A stretch of 18,224 nt of DNA, from assembly GCA_023253295.1 (NCBI GenBank), contig JALRGZ010000017.1:1-18224 (forward strand). The letters run 5' to 3'. This document shows, one piece after another, positions 15,125 through 18,224 of the stretch. Source of the stretch: Flavobacterium sp. Its GTDB lineage: Bacteria; Bacteroidota; Bacteroidia; Flavobacteriales; Flavobacteriaceae. A model generated the notes under the pieces. The model worked only from the letters and a program-made list of their open reading frames with translations. It did not search any database and was not told the DNA's origin. Numbering within the stretch: the stretch's first letter is position 1; each line of letters starts with the position of its first letter. The translations under genes and the position numbers were made by a program.

Positions 15125-16453
15125 TTATTTGATGGTTTTGTTGTTCACTACTACGTTTTTAAGTTTCAAATCTGTAATGATACTCTTGTCTATAGCATCA
15201 TTCTTAGCTTCTATTTTTAAATTTTCAAAAGTAAAGTTGCTCAGTTTATCGTATTCGGTGATTGCCATATCATAGAAAATATCGCATTTAATATTAATAT
15301 TTTTCATTGTAATATTATCGCAATAGGATAGAGGAACATCTTTTCGGCCTTTTAAGTCAAAAAATTGAGTCCAAGGTTTTACATAAATCATACTTTTAGC
15401 ATAACCTGTAATATTTTCTACAGTAATGTATTGGTATTTTTGAGGAGTATCAGGACGCATTTTTAACCATAAAAGTCTAATGGCGTTATCAACAGTACAA
15501 TTACGGACTAAAATATTTTTGTTGTGAATGGCTTCACTACCGGAAGTTAATGCTCCATGGCAGAAACCAAAATCACAGTCCTCTATAATGATATTTTCGT
15601 TTCCTCCGTTACTGGCATTTGTATCTGCCCAAGGACCTTTTCCTCCTTTTAAAGCAATCGCATCATCGTTAACAGCCATATAACAACCTTTGATAAGCAT
15701 GTTAGTACACACATCAATATCAATAGCGTCTGTGCTTGGTGCTTTTACAGGTGCGTGAGGTGAAGTAATGTGTAAATCAAGAACTTTTACATTATTACAT
15801 TGATAGTAATGACTGGTCCAAAAACCTGAATTGTGCAATTTTACATCCTGAAGCTGAACGTTATCACATTTCCAAATGAATACTAAACGTGGTCTTGAAA
15901 CTTCAAGGTTGGTACAGTTAGGATTTTCTTTTCTTCTTTGCCAAAAAGCTTCCCAATATTTCAATCCGTTTCCGTCAATAGTCCCTTTTCCGGTAATTGT
16001 AAAACCATTAATTCCAAAAGCATTTACTAGAGCAGAAAAATATTCAATACTTTGTCCTTCAATACGGGAAGGCATAAATGGATAATCGTTAATGTTATCA
16101 GAACCTTTTAAAACTGCTCCTTCAGTTAGATGTAGGTGTGTGTTGGTTCTAAAGAATAAAGCCCCACTCATAAAAGTTCCTTTTGGAATTACAACCACAC
16201 CGCCACCATTACGATACGCTTCATCAATAGTTTTTTGAATGGCAGCTGTTTGAACAATGGTACTATCGTTTAAGGTACCATAATCTGTAATGGAGAAGAA
16301 TTTCCCTAGATTAGTGGGGTTGATTTTTGAATAATCATGAAACCATTCGGGTATTAGTGATCCATCAGGAAAAAGATCTTTATTGTTTTTTTGTGAAAAA
16401 GACTTTGGAGTAACTGCCAGTAAAGCAATAAGGAATAAACAGATTTTTTTCAT
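15125..16453 (-). CDS. Secreted glycoside hydrolase family 28 (polygalacturonase-like) enzyme
   Basis: A 442-residue right-handed beta-helix enzyme of the pectin-degrading GH28 family. The N-terminus MKKICLFLIALLAVTPKSFS is a signal peptide with a likely cut before Gln21, so it is exported to the periplasm or beyond. The pectate-lyase-like start FFSITDYGTLND (52-63) and GGGVVVIPKGTF (83-94) fit the family. Catalytic regions are variant but recognisable: STD with Asp242 in place of NTD; the Asp pair 263-264 in NDDAIALKGG; the GHG motif as CHG with His299 in CHGALTSGSE; and the RIK motif as Arg326 to Lys331 (RLLWLK). These changes are typical of GH28 subgroups acting on modified or rhamnose-containing galacturonans, or as exo-enzymes. 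No SusC/SusD pair or other carbohydrate enzyme is nearby. It has its own terminator; substrate unproven. Confidence 0.93.
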   Translation of the reverse strand: MKKICLFLIALLAVTPKSFSQKNNKDLFPDGSLIPEWFHDYSKINPTNLGKFFSITDYGTLNDSTIVQTAAIQKTIDEAYRNGGGVVVIPKGTFMSGALFFRTNTHLHLTEGAVLKGSDNINDYPFMPSRIEGQSIEYFSALVNAFGINGFTITGKGTIDGNGLKYWEAFWQRRKENPNCTNLEVSRPRLVFIWKCDNVQLQDVKLHNSGFWTSHYYQCNNVKVLDLHITSPHAPVKAPSTDAIDIDVCTNMLIKGCYMAVNDDAIALKGGKGPWADTNASNGGNENIIIEDCDFGFCHGALTSGSEAIHNKNILVRNCTVDNAIRLLWLKMRPDTPQKYQYITVENITGYAKSMIYVKPWTQFFDLKGRKDVPLSYCDNITMKNINIKCDIFYDMAITEYDKLSNFTFENLKIEAKNDAIDKSIITDLKLKNVVVNNKTIK

Positions 16454-16503
16454 TTTTTGTTATAATGGTTAATGTACTTGCTATCATCACAAAAAGAATA
16501 TCT

Positions 16504-16530
16504 TAGTCTCTAAATCTTTGGTAAAGACTA
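16504..16530. repeat. Inverted repeat upstream of the GH28 gene
   Basis: TAGTCT and AGACTA (6-bp arms, 15-base spacer) lie 51-77 bases before the GH28 start, where an operator could sit. No exact TAnnTTTG element is seen between it and the ATG. It may be chance. Confidence 0.25.
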
Positions 16531-16576
16531 CAATTTTGTGGATAACGAAGATAAGAAATTAAATAGGAAATAGATG

Positions 16577-16595
16577 TCCTGTATTACAGGCAGGA
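16577..16595. repeat. Small CCTGT/ACAGG inverted repeat after the permease gene
   Basis: TCCTGTATTACAGGCAGGA contains CCTGT-ATT-ACAGG, and alternatively TCCTG paired with CAGGA. It is about 35-55 bases past the permease stop and could form a small hairpin, but no T run follows on the - strand, so termination is unproven. Confidence 0.25.
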
Positions 16596-16630
16596 TACTT
16601 TAATAGCTGTTTATAAAAAATAAAAAAAAA

Positions 16631-17929
16631 TTATTTTTTTGCTCTTGAAAAACGAATCAATGCATAAATAGCAGATAAAACCACAATAGAAATTACAGTT
16701 CCAATGATTTCGTTTTGAGTCAAATTAGATAAAAAATATAAAATAATAGCTATGGAAATAAATGGTACGGTTAAGCCACCGGGAATAGTGAATTCACCGT
16801 CTTTAGATTTGTGGCTGTAACGCAATTTGATAACAGCTAATACCACCCCCAAATAAACCATCAAAATAGAACTACTGGCAATTACCACTAAGCTTTCAAA
16901 ACTTCCCGTCGCAGCAATTAAAAAACCAAGCAAAGCATATAAAATAATTGAAAAGTAAGGAGTTACAAATGATGGGTGAATTTTAGCCAGCGCTTTGATA
17001 GGAATAACTCGGTCACGAGCCAATGCATATAGGGTTCTGGGATTGTTTAAAATATCGCCACTCAGGAAACCAAACATAGAAATGGCAGCACCCGTAGTTA
17101 AAATCACAAATCCAATTGGCCCAAAAATAACATCAGCAGTAGCAGCCAGTGGAGTAGCGGTATGTTGTGGTAATTCGGCTCCGAGAACACCTTGAGCTAC
17201 TGTTTGAATAAGCATATAAAGAATAACAATGGCAGTGATACTGATGAAAATGGCTTTTGGAATGGTACGTTTGGGATTAATAACTTCACCTGAAACCACA
17301 ATTCCCGATTCGCAACCTTGAAAAGCAAAAAACAAAATAAGAGAAGTTTTGCCTAATTCTTGAATTCCCGGTAAACTTTCAATTACCAAATTATCTGCCG
17401 AAACCGCCTGCCAGCCAAAAATAACTAGTAACAATAGCGGAATTAACTTAGCAACAGTGTTGATTTTAACCAATCCTATACCTTGCTTTACTCCGATAAC
17501 ATTGATATAAGCCAAACCTCCGAAAACAATCAATAAGGATAAAATTCGCATCCAGGCCAATTCGAAAACAGGATGAGTAGAGCCTAAAACATTAATCAAA
17601 GCATTAGAAACCGCAGCATCGGCAAGTAAGGTTCCTGTTACGGTAAAAATACCTGCCAGAAAACCTGCATAGGGACCAAAAGCCGTTTCAATATAGGAAT
17701 ATACTCCACCAGTTTGGGTTACTTTGCTCGAAGCTTCGGCAAAACAAAGCATGATAAGCGCCATTAAAAGTCCGCAAAAAAAGTAGGCAATGATACTTGA
17801 AGCTCCCATAGAAGAAGCAACAATAGCAGGAAGAGCAAAGATTCCGGCGCCAATAATGACATTCATAATATTCGCCGATAGACCAAATACGCCAATGGTT
17901 CTTTTAAATTCTTCTTCTTCTTGTATCAT
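16631..17929 (-). CDS. APC-family amino-acid permease
   Basis: An inner-membrane transporter of 432 residues with about 12 hydrophobic helices, the normal size for the amino acid-polyamine-organocation superfamily. The unwound first helix carries IIGAGIFALP (25-34). The third-helix region SKVTQTGGVYSYIETAFGP is seen at about 68-86. The sixth helix has FFAFQGCESG (200-209), followed by the family loop SGEVINPKRTIP (213-224, with Glu215, Asn218 and Pro219). The conserved NNPRTLYALARDRVIP block lies later. Members of this group exchange or import amino acids; the substrate is not readable. The gene stands alone, with a promoter-like sequence upstream and a 177-base gap to the GH28 gene, so a functional link between the two is not indicated. 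Confidence 0.92.
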   Translation of the reverse strand: MIQEEEEFKRTIGVFGLSANIMNVIIGAGIFALPAIVASSMGASSIIAYFFCGLLMALIMLCFAEASSKVTQTGGVYSYIETAFGPYAGFLAGIFTVTGTLLADAAVSNALINVLGSTHPVFELAWMRILSLLIVFGGLAYINVIGVKQGIGLVKINTVAKLIPLLLLVIFGWQAVSADNLVIESLPGIQELGKTSLILFFAFQGCESGIVVSGEVINPKRTIPKAIFISITAIVILYMLIQTVAQGVLGAELPQHTATPLAATADVIFGPIGFVILTTGAAISMFGFLSGDILNNPRTLYALARDRVIPIKALAKIHPSFVTPYFSIILYALLGFLIAATGSFESLVVIASSSILMVYLGVVLAVIKLRYSHKSKDGEFTIPGGLTVPFISIAIILYFLSNLTQNEIIGTVISIVVLSAIYALIRFSRAKK

Positions 17930-18224
17930 TTTCGATTTGTTTTCGGGATTATTTCTTAAAAAACGAATTTATGGAAATTTTTTTTTCAGGCAACAAAAGA
18001 ATCCAAATTCCAATGAAAATTACTGTTTCTATTTTCACTAAACGAGCAAATAGCTTGTAACGACAGTTCGTCTAAAAACTTCCGAACAATCTTTTTTTTG
18101 TTGATTGTAGTGTAAATATAGCTGATTTAGCTTACAAAATTTATTTATTAGTCAATAATAATTTTAATTCTGGGACTGAAAATAAAGCAGCAAATCGACT
18201 TTTTTTCAACTGCCGTAAGGAATG
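17930..18224. other. Right-edge intergenic region
   Basis: These 295 bases hold the permease promoter candidate and no supportable gene. A short + strand reading frame overlapping the permease gene runs into it, but it has no family likeness and is antisense to the permease. A weak hairpin (GTTCG...CGAAC, 18066-18087) is followed by a T run on the + strand, and the window ends in ATG, which could be the start of a + strand gene outside it. Neither can be confirmed. Confidence 0.5.
17964..17993 (-). promoter_or_regulatory. Candidate promoter of the amino-acid permease
   Basis: On the - strand TTG (17991-17993) and TAAATTCG (17964-17971) are separated by 19 bases. The latter differs from TAnnTTTG at one position. 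The leader before the ATG at 17929 would be about 28 bases. Confidence 0.4.

Noticed and set aside
17790..18041. Reading frame on the + strand overlapping the permease start
   Set aside because: It is antisense to the conserved permease N-terminus and its product has no recognisable feature.
1..18224. Mobile element, CRISPR array, tRNA or phage genes
   Set aside because: I looked for transposase motifs, regular repeat-spacer patterns, tRNA cloverleaf elements and integrase genes and saw none.

Overview
The window is AT-rich and looks like chromosome from a Bacteroidota bacterium, most likely of the Flavobacterium group. Three observations support this. Several start codons are preceded by the Bacteroidota -7 promoter element TAnnTTTG and not by sigma70-type boxes. 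Shine-Dalgarno sequences are weak or absent. The gene types (a multi-PAS/GAF hybrid histidine kinase, a YpfJ-type metallopeptidase, a secreted GH28 enzyme, an RluA-type synthase close to panB) are typical of that group. This assignment is inferred from sequence features; no ribosomal RNA marker is present.

Region 1 (1-4741, + strand) is a tightly packed operon cut by the left edge. It holds the C-terminal two thirds of a sodium:solute symporter, a GNAT acetyltransferase, an M20 amidohydrolase, a divergent stand-alone alanine racemase and a second PLP racemase of the ornithine/alanine (Orr) family. Neighbouring genes overlap by 20, 11 and 1 bases or lie 6 bases apart, so they are very probably co-transcribed. 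Together they look like a pathway for importing, (de)acylating and changing the stereochemistry of amino acids. This is the most interesting part of the window, and its substrate is unknown.

Region 2 (4742-6373, + strand) is a monocistronic ammonium transporter gene with its own promoter candidate and a strong bidirectional terminator.

Region 3 (6437-14939, - strand) is a run of mostly housekeeping genes: a zinc metallopeptidase of the YpfJ family, a very large membrane-anchored hybrid histidine kinase with three PAS and two GAF domains, an unrecognised multi-pass membrane protein, an RluA-type pseudouridine synthase, a family 2 glycosyltransferase of the dolichyl-phosphate-sugar type, and panB for pantothenate/CoA synthesis. 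The gaps and internal promoters suggest several transcription units.

Region 4 (15066-17929, - strand) holds a secreted GH28 pectin-type hydrolase with its own hairpin terminator, and an APC-family amino-acid permease. The last 295 bases contain the permease promoter candidate and no recognisable gene.

I see no insertion sequence, CRISPR array, tRNA, rRNA or phage gene. Apart from the truncation at the left edge, no gene appears broken.
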